Shown here piece by piece: positions 26,374 through 34,930 of a DNA stretch of 38,295 nucleotides (position 1 is the first letter of the stretch; each line of letters opens with the position of its first letter). Origin of the DNA: Pseudomonas sp. REP124 (lineage in GTDB: Bacteria > Pseudomonadota > Gammaproteobacteria > Pseudomonadales > Pseudomonadaceae). Made by a program: the position numbers and the translations under genes. The notes beneath the pieces are model-generated. The model saw only the letters and a program-made list of their open reading frames with translations. It was not told where the DNA came from and searched no databases. The stretch spans positions 1-38,295 of the forward strand of contig NZ_JAIQWX010000053.1 in the NCBI RefSeq assembly GCF_020164475.1, read 5' to 3'.

Positions 26374-27818
26374 GCATCCATCCGATTGTTGAAATGGACG
26401 CCGATGCGCTGTCCCGGGCCATTCATGCAAGGGACGTCTCGTGCCGTGAAGTGATGCAGGCCTATCTGGCACAGATCGAACGCTTCAATCCGCAGGTCAA
26501 TGCGCTGGTGTCCCTGCGTTCGGAAGAAGAATTGCTGGCCGAAGCCGACGCCTGCGACCGCCAGCTGGACCAGGGCCAGTCCCGTGGCTGGATGCACGGC
26601 ATGCCCCAGGCGATCAAGGACCTGGCGGCCACCGCCGGTTTGCGCACGACCATGGGTTCGCCGCTGTTCGCCGAGCAGGTGCCGACGCAGGATGCAATCA
26701 GCGTGGCGCGGGTTCGTGAGAGCGGGGCGATCATCATCGGCAAGACCAACGTGCCGGAATTCGGCCTCGGTTCGCAGTCCTACAACACCGTGTTCGGCAC
26801 CACCACCAACGCCTACGATCCGACGCTGGTCGCTGGCGGCAGCAGCGGCGGTGCGGCGGTGGCGCTGGCCCTGCGCATGCTGCCGGTGGCCGACGGCAGC
26901 GACATGATGGGTTCGCTGCGCAATCCGGCGGCGTTCAACAATGTCTTCGGTTTCAGGCCATCGCTCGGACGCGTGCCCCACGGACCGGCGCCGGAGACGT
27001 TCGTCCAGCAACTGGCCACCGAAGGGCCGATGGGCCGCACCGTGACCGATGTCGCCCGATTGCTTGGCACTCAGGCCGGCTATGACCCGCGAGTGCCGTT
27101 GTCGCTGACTCAGAGTCCGGAGATTTTCCAGCAGCCGCTGGCCCAGGACTTCAGCGATGTCCGAGTAGGGTGGCTGGGGGATTACAACGGCTATCTGCCG
27201 ATGGAGCCGGGCGTGATGAGCCTGTGCGAATCGGCGTTGCAGGACTTCGCGGCGCTGGGCTGCAAGGTCGAAGCCTGCCAGCCGGACTTTTCAATGGAGC
27301 GCCTGTGGCAGACCTGGCTGGTGCATCGGCACTGGCTGGTGCAGGGCAGCCTTGGCGGGTTGTATGCCGATCCGCACAAGCGCCAGCAGCTCAAGCCCGA
27401 AGCGCAATGGGAAGTCGAGGGTGGGATGCGCCTGAGCGCGGCGGATGTCTATCAGGCCTCGGTCAGTCGCAGCGAGTGGTACCGGGCGCTGAATGAATTG
27501 TTCGAACGTTACGATTTCCTGTTGCTGCCCACCGCCCAAGTGTTCCCTTTTGATGCACAGACCCCATGGCCGCGCGTTGTTGGCGGGCGTGACATGGACA
27601 CCTATCACCGCTGGATGGAGGTGGTGATCGGCCCGACCCTGGCGGGACTTCCGAGCATGAACGTGCCTGTGGGATTCAATCCGGCGGGCCTGCCCATGGG
27701 CCTGCAGATCATCGGCCCGGCCCAGGCCGACTTTGCCGTGCTGCAACTGGCCTACGCCCATGAACAGCTGACGCAATGGGTCAAGCGTCGGCCGCCCGCT
27801 TGTCTGCAACTGGCTTGA
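26370..27818 (+). CDS. Amidase (amidase signature family)
   Basis: 482-aa cytoplasmic amidase. The start is TTG at 26370, backed by GAGGTG five bases upstream and the TTGA overlap with the transporter stop; the next in-frame ATG is at 26394. The Ser-cisSer-Lys triad is read as Lys83 (QAIKDLA), Ser158 (GGSSGGAA) and nucleophile Ser182. Around the nucleophile the sequence is GSDMMGSLRNPA, where most family members have GSDxGGSIRxPA, so one glycine of the oxyanion loop is Met. The activity is expected to be amide or carbamoyl hydrolysis; the substrate is unknown. Confidence 0.9.
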   Translation: MSIHPIVEMDADALSRAIHARDVSCREVMQAYLAQIERFNPQVNALVSLRSEEELLAEADACDRQLDQGQSRGWMHGMPQAIKDLAATAGLRTTMGSPLFAEQVPTQDAISVARVRESGAIIIGKTNVPEFGLGSQSYNTVFGTTTNAYDPTLVAGGSSGGAAVALALRMLPVADGSDMMGSLRNPAAFNNVFGFRPSLGRVPHGPAPETFVQQLATEGPMGRTVTDVARLLGTQAGYDPRVPLSLTQSPEIFQQPLAQDFSDVRVGWLGDYNGYLPMEPGVMSLCESALQDFAALGCKVEACQPDFSMERLWQTWLVHRHWLVQGSLGGLYADPHKRQQLKPEAQWEVEGGMRLSAADVYQASVSRSEWYRALNELFERYDFLLLPTAQVFPFDAQTPWPRVVGGRDMDTYHRWMEVVIGPTLAGLPSMNVPVGFNPAGLPMGLQIIGPAQADFAVLQLAYAHEQLTQWVKRRPPACLQLA

Positions 27819-27846
27819 GGGCGCCGGATGGGCCTGTAACTTGCTG

Positions 27847-27852
27847 TATAAA
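27847..27852 (+). promoter_or_regulatory. Candidate -10 of the IclR regulator gene
   Basis: TATAAA, preceded directly by TG. Transcription would start near 27859, which leaves the ATG at 27853 outside the mRNA and supports translation from 27889. No good -35 is seen. Confidence 0.4.
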
Positions 27853-27888
27853 ATGTCCATCCATTCCGCGCAGAGGGAAGTCGAACAC

Positions 27889-28659
27889 ATGGACAGCAAG
27901 GCAGAAGGCGGCAGCGTACGTTCCGTGGAGCGCGCCCTGGCGATCGTCGAGTTGCTCGGCGAGCATCAGGCGCTGGGCCTTGAGCAGTTGCATTACCTGA
28001 CCGCCTTGCCCAAGGCCACGGTGTCACGCATGTTGCTGACCTTGCAGGAGCAGGGCTGGGTCTATCGCGGCTTGAGCGATCGGCAATACCGGTTGCGTGC
28101 CAAGTGCCTGTTTGGCGACAGTCAGCAGCGCTTCAAGCGGCGTCTGGTGGAGAACGCCGCGCCGCTGCTGCTGGAGTTGAGCGAACGTACCGGGCTGGTG
28201 ACGGACCTGTCCTGTTTCGACGGTGAGCGGGTCGAGGTCATGGAAAGTTCGATTCCTTTGGCGTTGCGCAAACGCTATCCGCACAACTGCCAGATCGTCG
28301 GGCACAACGCCAGCCTGTTCCATTCAGCCATGGGTCGGGCTTGCCTGGGCGAGTTGCAAAGCGAGGAAGTGGAACGTCTGGCTGCCCGCGCAGGGCTCAG
28401 TGACGAATCTCTCTTCAATGCCACCGAACAGGCGCTGCAACAAGGTTTCGGCCAGCGGACCGAAGGCCACTGGGAATACCCGGTGCGCCTGCCGTTCCTG
28501 ATCCGCGCGGTGGCCTTGCCGATTCGCACCGATGGTCGCCTGGTGGGCAGCATGGCGCTGCACTGGCCGATGGATGAGGCGCCGGTGGAGCGGGTTTTGA
28601 GCCTGCACCTCAACAGCCTCGCTGCCACCATTGGTGAAGTGCAGCAGGCGATGGCCTGA
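27889..28659 (+). CDS. IclR-family transcriptional regulator
   Basis: Regulator of 256 aa. The N-terminal winged helix (about residues 8-65) includes SVERALAIVELLG and LPKATVSRMLLTLQEQGWVYR. The C-terminal effector domain follows (RTGLVTDLSCFDGERVEVMES ... NASLFHSAMGRACLG). Starts at 27841 and 27853 are in frame but lie within the likely promoter; AGAGGG precedes 27889, a little far. It is encoded just downstream of the M20-transporter-amidase genes and so probably controls them; the palindrome at 23662-23680 is a possible target. It is not PcaR: it lies far from the pca genes and in a different context. Confidence 0.87.
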   Translation: MDSKAEGGSVRSVERALAIVELLGEHQALGLEQLHYLTALPKATVSRMLLTLQEQGWVYRGLSDRQYRLRAKCLFGDSQQRFKRRLVENAAPLLLELSERTGLVTDLSCFDGERVEVMESSIPLALRKRYPHNCQIVGHNASLFHSAMGRACLGELQSEEVERLAARAGLSDESLFNATEQALQQGFGQRTEGHWEYPVRLPFLIRAVALPIRTDGRLVGSMALHWPMDEAPVERVLSLHLNSLAATIGEVQQAMA

Positions 28660-28695
28660 CCGGCAGCGACAACATTTCTGAAGTGAGCAGCTTTT

Positions 28696-28827
28696 GTGGC
28701 GAGGGGGCTTGCCCCCGTTCGGCTGCGAAGCAGTCGTAAACCCGGTAAGCGCGCAGTGTCTGGAAAACCGCAGTGCATGGTTTTTGGGGCCGCTTCGCGA
28801 CCCAGCGGGGGCAAGCCCCCTCGCCAC
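28696..28827. repeat. REPIN of the GTGGCGAGGGGGCTTGCCCC class
   Basis: Arms at 28696-28716 and 28807-28827 are exact reverse complements. The spacer is about 90 bases and partly self-complementary. A degenerate single copy of this class occurs at 38248-38270. Confidence 0.88.
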
Positions 28828-28942
28828 AGGTTTTCGTCGCTGTTCAGACATGTATTGAGTCGAAGGATTGGCAGCGGAGAGTTTGCAACTTGTGACAAGC
28901 CAGTTAAGGTTCAGCACAGGTTTCTTTGCCCCACGGTTTTCT

Positions 28943-29533
28943 ATGTTCAAGCGGTCTGTCACTAAAACCCTCGCCATCCTGCTGTTGAGCGGCGCTTCTC
29001 TGGCGGCCCAGGCCGATTGGTACCTGGACGGCGAGTCTTCGCGGCTGTCGTTCGTCAGCACCAAAAACGCCAACCTGTCCGAAGTGCAGCGCTTTCTGGT
29101 ATTGCACGGCAAGGTCGATCCTGGCGGGCTGGCGCAGGTGGAGGTCGAGCTCGAATCGATCAACAGCGGCGTGCCGCTGCGCGATGAGCGCATGCGCAAG
29201 GAACTGTTCGAGATCGAGAAATTCCCCGAAGCCCTGATCACCACGCAAATCGATCTGCGCCCGATCAACGACCTCGCCTCCGGCGCGCAACTGGAGCTGC
29301 GCCTGCCCCTGACCGTCGACCTGCACGGTCGCCAGCACACCTACAATGCCCAACTGCTTGCCACGCGCCTGGATGACCGGCGCTTCCAGGTGGTGACCCT
29401 GGAGCCTGTGGTGCTCAACGCCGAAGACTTCGACCTGGCTCCGGGCGTGGAAACCCTGCGCAAGATCGTCGGGTTGTCGGCCATCAGCCTGTCCGTGCCC
29501 GTGGGCGCGGTGCTGATTTTCACGGCGCGCTGA
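28943..29533 (+). CDS. YceI-family periplasmic protein
   Basis: 196-aa protein with a signal peptide (MFKRSVTKTLAILLLSGASLAAQA, then DWYLD). The mature part shows the YceI beta-barrel pattern: WYLDGESSRLSFVSTKNANLSE, a VELESINSGVPLRDERMRKELFEIEKFP region, and LPLTVDLHGRQHTY. YceI proteins bind isoprenoid or lipid ligands in a lipocalin-like barrel. It is followed after one base by a phospholipase D-family gene, so a link to membrane lipid handling is possible. An upstream frame extension to 28868 has no signal peptide logic and was rejected. Confidence 0.88.
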   Translation: MFKRSVTKTLAILLLSGASLAAQADWYLDGESSRLSFVSTKNANLSEVQRFLVLHGKVDPGGLAQVEVELESINSGVPLRDERMRKELFEIEKFPEALITTQIDLRPINDLASGAQLELRLPLTVDLHGRQHTYNAQLLATRLDDRRFQVVTLEPVVLNAEDFDLAPGVETLRKIVGLSAISLSVPVGAVLIFTAR

Positions 29534-29534
29534 C

Positions 29535-30692
29535 ATGGCCGGGCCGATCTTTCCCTGGCGAGAAGGCAATCACTTCGAACTACTGATCGACGGCCCGCAG
29601 TTCTTTCCGCGCATGCTGGTGGCGATCGCCCGCGCCGAGGAGCAGGTCGAGCTGGAGCTGTATCTGGTGGAGGCGGGCGCTTGTGCCGAGGCCATGGTCC
29701 AGGCGCTGGTCCAGGCGGCCGAGCGCGGGGTGCGGGTGCGTTGTCTGTTCGATGATTACGGCAGTCTGGCGTTCACCCTGGCCTTGCGTCAGCGCCTCAC
29801 GGCCGCCGGGGTCGAGCTGCGCTTCTACAATCGCCTGAACTGGCGGCGCTGGGTTGGTAACTTCTATCGCGATCACCGCAAGCTGCTGCTGGTGGATCAG
29901 AGCCTGGCGGTGGTCGGCGGCACGGGTGTCACCGACGAGTTCTGGACGCCGACCGAAGACGTTAGTGAATGGCACGAGGTGATGGTGGAAATCACCGGTC
30001 CGCTGGTGCTCGACTGGCAACTGCTGTTCGACCGGCAATGGATCGCCAACCGCCATCGCCGCGCCTGGAAACCGGCTTCGCATTTCGGCCTGCCGCGCCT
30101 GCCCCGGGTGCCGTCCACGGGCGAGGGCATGGGCCGGGTCGCCTATGCCGACGCCCGCCAGCACCGGGACATTCTGCAATCGCTGATCCGTGCATTGAAC
30201 AGCGGCCAGCAGCGCATCTGGCTGGCCACGCCGTATTTCCTGCCGACCTGGAAAGTCCGCCGCTCCCTGCGCCGCGCGGCCTCACGGGGTGTCGACGTGC
30301 GGCTGCTGCTGACCGGGCCACGCACCGATCACCCGTCGGTGCGCTACGCCGGGCATCGCTACTACCCGCGCCTGCTCAAAGCCGGGGTAAAAATCTTCGA
30401 ATACCAGCCGTGTTTCCTGCACCTGAAGATGGTCCTGATCGATGGCTGGGTGAGCATCGGCTCGTGCAATTTCGATCACTGGAATCTGCGGTTCAACCTT
30501 GAGGCGAATCTCGAAGCGCTGGACCCGGGGCTGACGCGGGCGGTGACAGCCAGTTTCGAACGGGATTTCGGCTTGAGCCAGGAAGTGAGCCTGGAAGAAT
30601 GGCGACGCCGGCCGCTGTGGCGGCGGGTCAAGCAGCGGGTGTGGGGATGGGTGGATCGGTTGGTGGTGAATCTGCTGGATAGACGGGGCTGA
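29535..30692 (+). CDS. Phospholipase D-family enzyme, cardiolipin synthase B-like
   Basis: 385-aa protein with two HKD motifs: His114-x-Lys116-x4-Asp121 in DHRKLLLVDQ and His296-x-Lys298-x4-Asp303 in LHLKMVLIDG, each followed by a GG/GS glycine-serine step (VVGGTGVTDEF and SIGSCNFDHWN). Lacking N-terminal membrane helices, it resembles ClsB/YbhO-type cardiolipin synthases rather than ClsA. It would form cardiolipin or another phosphatidyl-transfer product at the inner membrane. It begins one base after the yceI-type gene stop (TGACATGG), so the pair is co-translated. A REPIN and a second repeat follow. Confidence 0.87.
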   Translation: MAGPIFPWREGNHFELLIDGPQFFPRMLVAIARAEEQVELELYLVEAGACAEAMVQALVQAAERGVRVRCLFDDYGSLAFTLALRQRLTAAGVELRFYNRLNWRRWVGNFYRDHRKLLLVDQSLAVVGGTGVTDEFWTPTEDVSEWHEVMVEITGPLVLDWQLLFDRQWIANRHRRAWKPASHFGLPRLPRVPSTGEGMGRVAYADARQHRDILQSLIRALNSGQQRIWLATPYFLPTWKVRRSLRRAASRGVDVRLLLTGPRTDHPSVRYAGHRYYPRLLKAGVKIFEYQPCFLHLKMVLIDGWVSIGSCNFDHWNLRFNLEANLEALDPGLTRAVTASFERDFGLSQEVSLEEWRRRPLWRRVKQRVWGWVDRLVVNLLDRRG

Positions 30693-30721
30693 CCGCAGTT
30701 TCGTGAACACCCAATATCACT

Positions 30722-30809
30722 GTGGGAGCGGGCTTGCCCGCGATGGCGTCATAACAGCCAACGTAGATGTTGAATGTTATGTCCTCATCGCGGGCAAGCC
30801 CGCTCCCAC
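30722..30809. repeat. REPIN after the phospholipase D gene
   Basis: Arms at 30722-30744 and 30787-30809 are exact reverse complements (GTGGGAGCGGGCTTGCCCGC class). The spacer holds its own inverted repeat (CATAACA with TGTTATG). Confidence 0.9.
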
Positions 30810-30846
30810 AGGTTTTTGTGGCGTTCGGAGGATTACAGCAATTGGT

Positions 30847-30948
30847 GATCGTTCCCACGCTCTGCGTGGGAATGCAGCCCGTGACGCTCTGCGTCGCTGG
30901 ACGCGGAGCGTCCCCTGAGGCATTCCCACGCGGAGCGTGGGAACGATC
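30847..30948. repeat. Nested palindromic repeat, a second REP-like family
   Basis: Left arm 30847-30875 (GATCGTTCCCACGCTCTGCG...) and right arm 30920-30948 are near-perfect reverse complements. Each arm is itself palindromic around GTTCCCACGC/GCGTGGGAA. Inside lies a further pair built on GACGCTCTGCGTC (30883-30895) and GACGCGGAGCGTC. It shares no sequence with the GTGGGAGC REPs beside it. Confidence 0.85.
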
Positions 30949-30961
30949 AGTCAGGGTTACG

Positions 30962-33253
30962 TCAGAGCAGCTCAAAACTCTGCTGCGTCACATCCTTGGA
31001 ATCCAGACCGATCTGCACATTGAACTTGCCCGGCTCCGCCGCGTACTTGAGCTGGGTGTTGTAGAACTTCAGGTCGTCCTCGGTGATGGTGAAGTGCACG
31101 ACTTTCTGTTCGCCAGCCTTGAGCATCACTTTCTGGAAGTTCTTCAGTTCCTTGAGCGGACGAATCATCGAGCCGGTCACGTCCTGAATGTACAACTGCA
31201 CCACGGTTTCGCCATCACGCTTGCCGGTGTTCTTCACAGTGATGCTGGCGTCGAGTTTGCCGGTCTTGTTCAGCGTGGTCGACGACAGCGCCATGTCGCT
31301 CAGGCTGAAATCGGTGTAGCTCAGGCCATAACCGAACGGGAACAGGGGACCGGTGGTGTCATCGAAATACTGCGAGGTGTAGTTGCCCGGTTTGCCCGGG
31401 GTGAACGGCCGCCCGATGCTCAGGTGGTTGTAGTAGGTCGGAATCTGACCCACCGAACGCGGGAAGGTGATCGGCAGTTTGCCCGAAGGGTTGTAGTCGC
31501 CGAACAGCACGTCGGCGATGGCGTTGCCGCCTTCGGTGCCGCTGAACCAGGTTTCCAGAATCGCGTCGGCCTGCTCGTTCTCCTGCAGAATCGACAGCGG
31601 ACGGCCGTTCATCAACACCAGCACCAGCGGCTTGCCGGTGGCTTTCAGGGCACGGATCAGTTCGCGCTGGTTTTCCGGGATGTTCAGGTCGGTACGGCTC
31701 GACGATTCGTGGGACATGCCACGGGATTCACCCACGGCGGCGACCACCACGTCAGCATCCTTGGCAGCTTTTACCGCTTCGTCGATCAACTCCTTGGCCG
31801 GACGCGGATCATCCACCACTTCCGGGGCGTCGAAGTTGAGGAAGTTCAGGTAGCCGAGAATCTTCGGATCACTGGTGATGTTGGCGCCACGGGCGTAGAT
31901 CAGCGTCGATTTGTCGCCGATCACGTTGCTCATGCCATCGAACAGGGTCACCGACTGCGCCGGACGCCCGGCGGCGGCCCAGCTGCCCATCATGTCGATC
32001 GGCGCCTTGGCCAGCGGGCCGACCAGGGCGACTTTCGCGGTTTTCTTCAGCGGCAGGGTTTCGTTGCTGTTCTTCAGCAGCACCAGGCTGCGGCGGGCCA
32101 CGTCACGGGCCTCGGCGCGGTGCAAGCGGCTGTCGGCGTAGGTGTCGGCCGGATCATCCTCGGCCTTGCCGATGCGCAGGTACGGATCCTTGAACAGGCC
32201 CATGTCGTACTTGGCGTCCAGCACCGCACGCACGGCGTTGTCGATGTCGCTCTGCTTGATCTCGCCGGACTTCAGCAGCCCCGGCAGTTCCTTGCCGTAC
32301 AGGGTGTCGTTCATGCTCATGTGGATGCCGGCCTTGATCGCCAGCTTCGCCGCTTCGCGACCGTCGGCGGCGACGCCGTGCTTGATCAGCTCGAAAATCG
32401 CCCCGTGATCGCTCACGGCCAGACCCTTGAAGCCCCACTCCTTGCGCAGCAGGTCGTTCATCAGCCAGGTGTTGGCGGTGGCCGGCACGCCGTTGATCGA
32501 GTTCAGTGCGACCATCACCCCGCCGGCACCGGCGTCGATGGCGGCGCGGTATGGCGGCAGGTAGTCCTGGTACATCTTGACCGGGCTCATGTCGACGACG
32601 TTGTAGTCGCGACCGCCCTCGACCGCGCCGTACAGGGCGAAGTGCTTGACGCTGGCCATGATGCTGTCGGCAGCATTGGCGCCGGCGCCCTGGAACGCCT
32701 TGACCATCACCCCGGCAATACGCGAGACCAGATAGGTGTCTTCACCGAAACCTTCGGAGGTGCGGCCCCAGCGCGGGTCGCGGGAGATGTCGACCATCGG
32801 CGCGAAGGTGATGTCGAGGCTGTCGGCGGCGGCTTCCTTGGCGGCGATGCGCCCGGACAGGCCGATGGCGTCCATGTCCCAGCTCGAAGCCAGGGCCAGG
32901 GGGATCGGGAAAATGGTGCGGTGACCGTGGATCACGTCGTAGGCGAAGAACATCGGGATCTTCAGCCGGCTGCGCATGGCCGCGTCCTGCATCGGACGGT
33001 TTTCCGGTCGGGTGATCGAGTTGAACGTGCCGCCGATGTTGCCCGCGGCGATTTCCTTGCGGATCAGCTCCCGGGGCATTTCCGGGCCGATGCTGATCAG
33101 GCGCAACTGGCCGATTTTTTCGTCGAGGGTCATCTGCTTCATCAGGTTGCTGATGAAGGCGTCCTTGTTTTCCAGCGGCGGGGGCGTCGTAGCGGCCAAT
33201 ACGTTATGACTGGCCAGGCTGACGAGCAAACCCAGCAAACACAGCTTCTTCAT
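30962..33253 (-). CDS. bglX: Periplasmic beta-glucosidase (GH3, BglX-like)
   Basis: 763-aa glycoside hydrolase of family 3. The ATG at 33253 gives signal peptide MKKLCLLGLLVSLASHNVLA; a start five codons earlier is less natural. The TIM-barrel domain carries SVKHFALYG (201-209) and the nucleophile Asp282 in LAVSDHGA. The middle alpha/beta sandwich contains VVAAVGESRGMSHESSSRTDL. A C-terminal fibronectin-III-like domain ends the protein (TVKNTGKRDGETVVQLYIQD). Length matches E. coli BglX (765 aa). It would hydrolyse beta-linked oligosaccharides in the periplasm. No sugar-transport gene lies beside it. It is divergent from the lemA-type gene. Confidence 0.92.
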   Translation of the reverse strand: MKKLCLLGLLVSLASHNVLAATTPPPLENKDAFISNLMKQMTLDEKIGQLRLISIGPEMPRELIRKEIAAGNIGGTFNSITRPENRPMQDAAMRSRLKIPMFFAYDVIHGHRTIFPIPLALASSWDMDAIGLSGRIAAKEAAADSLDITFAPMVDISRDPRWGRTSEGFGEDTYLVSRIAGVMVKAFQGAGANAADSIMASVKHFALYGAVEGGRDYNVVDMSPVKMYQDYLPPYRAAIDAGAGGVMVALNSINGVPATANTWLMNDLLRKEWGFKGLAVSDHGAIFELIKHGVAADGREAAKLAIKAGIHMSMNDTLYGKELPGLLKSGEIKQSDIDNAVRAVLDAKYDMGLFKDPYLRIGKAEDDPADTYADSRLHRAEARDVARRSLVLLKNSNETLPLKKTAKVALVGPLAKAPIDMMGSWAAAGRPAQSVTLFDGMSNVIGDKSTLIYARGANITSDPKILGYLNFLNFDAPEVVDDPRPAKELIDEAVKAAKDADVVVAAVGESRGMSHESSSRTDLNIPENQRELIRALKATGKPLVLVLMNGRPLSILQENEQADAILETWFSGTEGGNAIADVLFGDYNPSGKLPITFPRSVGQIPTYYNHLSIGRPFTPGKPGNYTSQYFDDTTGPLFPFGYGLSYTDFSLSDMALSSTTLNKTGKLDASITVKNTGKRDGETVVQLYIQDVTGSMIRPLKELKNFQKVMLKAGEQKVVHFTITEDDLKFYNTQLKYAAEPGKFNVQIGLDSKDVTQQSFELL

Positions 33254-33509
33254 GAATAGTTTTCTCAAGGGCCCAAGCGGCGATGCACGCGCCGGTCAGC
33301 CAAAAGTTAGGGAGCGTCTATTGTTGTTCGGGTGCTTATCTGAAATCGGCCGCCTTAAAAGGTGCCGCAAGCCGGATGTTTTTTGCGCAGGGCATCTTTT
33401 AGCCCATTGTCCCGATGCAATCCAGTGGCGCGGCGGATTATGCCCCAAGAGCCGGCCGAGAGGGTCGTCGGTTGTTTTTTCCAGGCAATGTGAACGGAGT
33501 ATCACTGTG

Positions 33510-34115
33510 ATGAATGCTAGACAGTCTTACCGGTCGAGGCTGCAGATCGCCACCTTGCTGGTGATGGCGACGTTGCTGACCGCCTGCGGCATCAACAACA
33601 TCCCGACCCTCGATGAGCAGGCGAAAGCTGCCTGGGGTCAGGTGCAAAACCAGTATCAGCGTCGCGCCGACCTGATTCCCAACCTGGTGGAAACCGTCAA
33701 GGGCTATGCCGCCCACGAGCAGGAAACCCTGACGGCGGTGATCGAAGCGCGGGCCAAGGCCACGTCGATTCAGGTCGATGCCTCAACCCTGGACAACCCG
33801 GAAAAGCTCAAACAGTACCAGCAGGCCCAGGACGGGCTCACCGGGGCCTTGAGCCGACTGATGGTGGTGTCCGAGCGTTATCCGGACCTGAAGGCCAACC
33901 AGAACTTCCTGGCCCTGCAATCGCAGCTTGAAGGCACCGAGAACCGCATCAGCGTGGCCCGGCGCGATTTCATCCTCGCGGTGCAGAAGTACAACACCGA
34001 GATCCGCACCTTCCCCGGTCGCCTGTGGCATAGCGTGATGTACAGCAGCCTGCCGATTCGCGAGACGTTCGAAGCAACGCCGGGCTCGGAAAAAGCCCCC
34101 GAAGTGAAGTTTTGA
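33510..34115 (+). CDS. lemA: LemA-family lipoprotein
   Basis: 201-aa protein with a lipoprotein signal whose lipobox is LLTAC (Cys26). The LemA coiled core follows: AWGQVQNQYQRRADLIPNLVETVKGYAAHEQETL, then FLALQSQLEGTENRISVARRDFI and VQKYNTEIRTFPGRLW. The family is helical and membrane anchored; its role is poorly known. The name here means the LemA protein family, not the GacS kinase once called LemA. The ATG at 33510 is used, though a GTG directly before it at 33507 has better spacing to GGAG. It starts an operon with two TPM-domain genes, a frequent pairing in bacteria. Confidence 0.87.
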   Translation: MNARQSYRSRLQIATLLVMATLLTACGINNIPTLDEQAKAAWGQVQNQYQRRADLIPNLVETVKGYAAHEQETLTAVIEARAKATSIQVDASTLDNPEKLKQYQQAQDGLTGALSRLMVVSERYPDLKANQNFLALQSQLEGTENRISVARRDFILAVQKYNTEIRTFPGRLWHSVMYSSLPIRETFEATPGSEKAPEVKF

Positions 34116-34134
34116 ACCCGCGTGGGGGGCACGG

Positions 34135-34902
34135 ATGAGGTTGCCAATGCGCGCAATAAAGCTGGGCCTGGTGCTGATACTGTGGCTGTTTGCCCTCGCG
34201 GCTCAGGCCGAATTGACGTTCCCGGCGCTGACCGGGCGGGTGGTGGACAACGCCCAGATGATCGAGCCTTCGGTGCGCGAGCAGTTGACGCAACAGCTGG
34301 CTGCCCATGAGAAGGCTACCGGCGAGCAACTGGTGGTGGTCACTTTGCCGGATTTGCAGGGCACCGACATCGCCGATTTCGGCTATCAACTGGGGCGCTT
34401 CTGGGGTATCGGGCAGAAGGACAAAAACAACGGCGCATTGCTGATCGTTGCCCGGGACGAGCGCAAACTGCGGATCGAAGTGGGCTATGGCCTGGAAGAC
34501 CGGCTGACCGACGCCCAGAGTTCGGTGATCATTCACCAGGTCATCACTCCGGCGTTCAAGGCCGGCAACTACAGCAAAGGCATCAGCGACGGCGTGGCGG
34601 CGATGCTGGTGGTGCTGGGCGGCAATCCCCTGGATGAACCCTCGACGGTGTATGAATCCACTGGCGATCCGGAGGACGACTTCATCTCGCGGCATCCGGC
34701 GCTGTTCGTGTTTTTGGTGCTGTTGTTCATCCTGACGGTGTTTGTCTGCCAGATGCTGGGTATCCTTCCCACCGGTCGCGGCGGTTCCGGTGGTTCCGGA
34801 GGCGGATTTGGCGGCGGAGGCTTCGGTGGGGGCGGCGCAGGCGGTGGCTTCAGCGGCGGCGGAGGCAGTTTCGGGGGCGGTGGTTCGTCCGGCGGCTGGT
34901 GA
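34135..34902 (+). CDS. TPM-domain membrane protein, YgcG-like
   Basis: 255-aa protein. A signal sequence (to AQA near residue 25) is followed by a TPM domain (ELTFPALTGRVVDNAQMI ... KLRIEVGYGLEDRLTDAQSS), about 30-160. A membrane helix lies near 188-208 (LFVFLVLLFILTVFVCQML), then a glycine/serine tail (about 217-255) ending SSGGW. YgcG-type proteins have this order: signal, TPM, helix, glycine-rich end. The TPM domain was first described from a plant phosphatase of the photosystem II repair cycle; biochemical function here is unclear. It begins 19 bp after the LemA gene. Confidence 0.88.
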   Translation: MRLPMRAIKLGLVLILWLFALAAQAELTFPALTGRVVDNAQMIEPSVREQLTQQLAAHEKATGEQLVVVTLPDLQGTDIADFGYQLGRFWGIGQKDKNNGALLIVARDERKLRIEVGYGLEDRLTDAQSSVIIHQVITPAFKAGNYSKGISDGVAAMLVVLGGNPLDEPSTVYESTGDPEDDFISRHPALFVFLVLLFILTVFVCQMLGILPTGRGGSGGSGGGFGGGGFGGGGAGGGFSGGGGSFGGGGSSGGW

Positions 34903-34930
34903 CAACAATAATGAGCAGGCACTTTTCGAC

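Noticed and set aside
30767..33259. 830-codon open frame on the plus strand across bglX
   Set aside because: It begins within REP sequence and runs antisense through a well-recognised GH3 enzyme; composition is artefactual.
33254..33509. Possible small gene or RNA between bglX and the lemA-type gene
   Set aside because: The open frame here has no ribosome site or recognisable motif, and no terminator-like hairpin with a U-run was seen; it is probably just the divergent promoter region.
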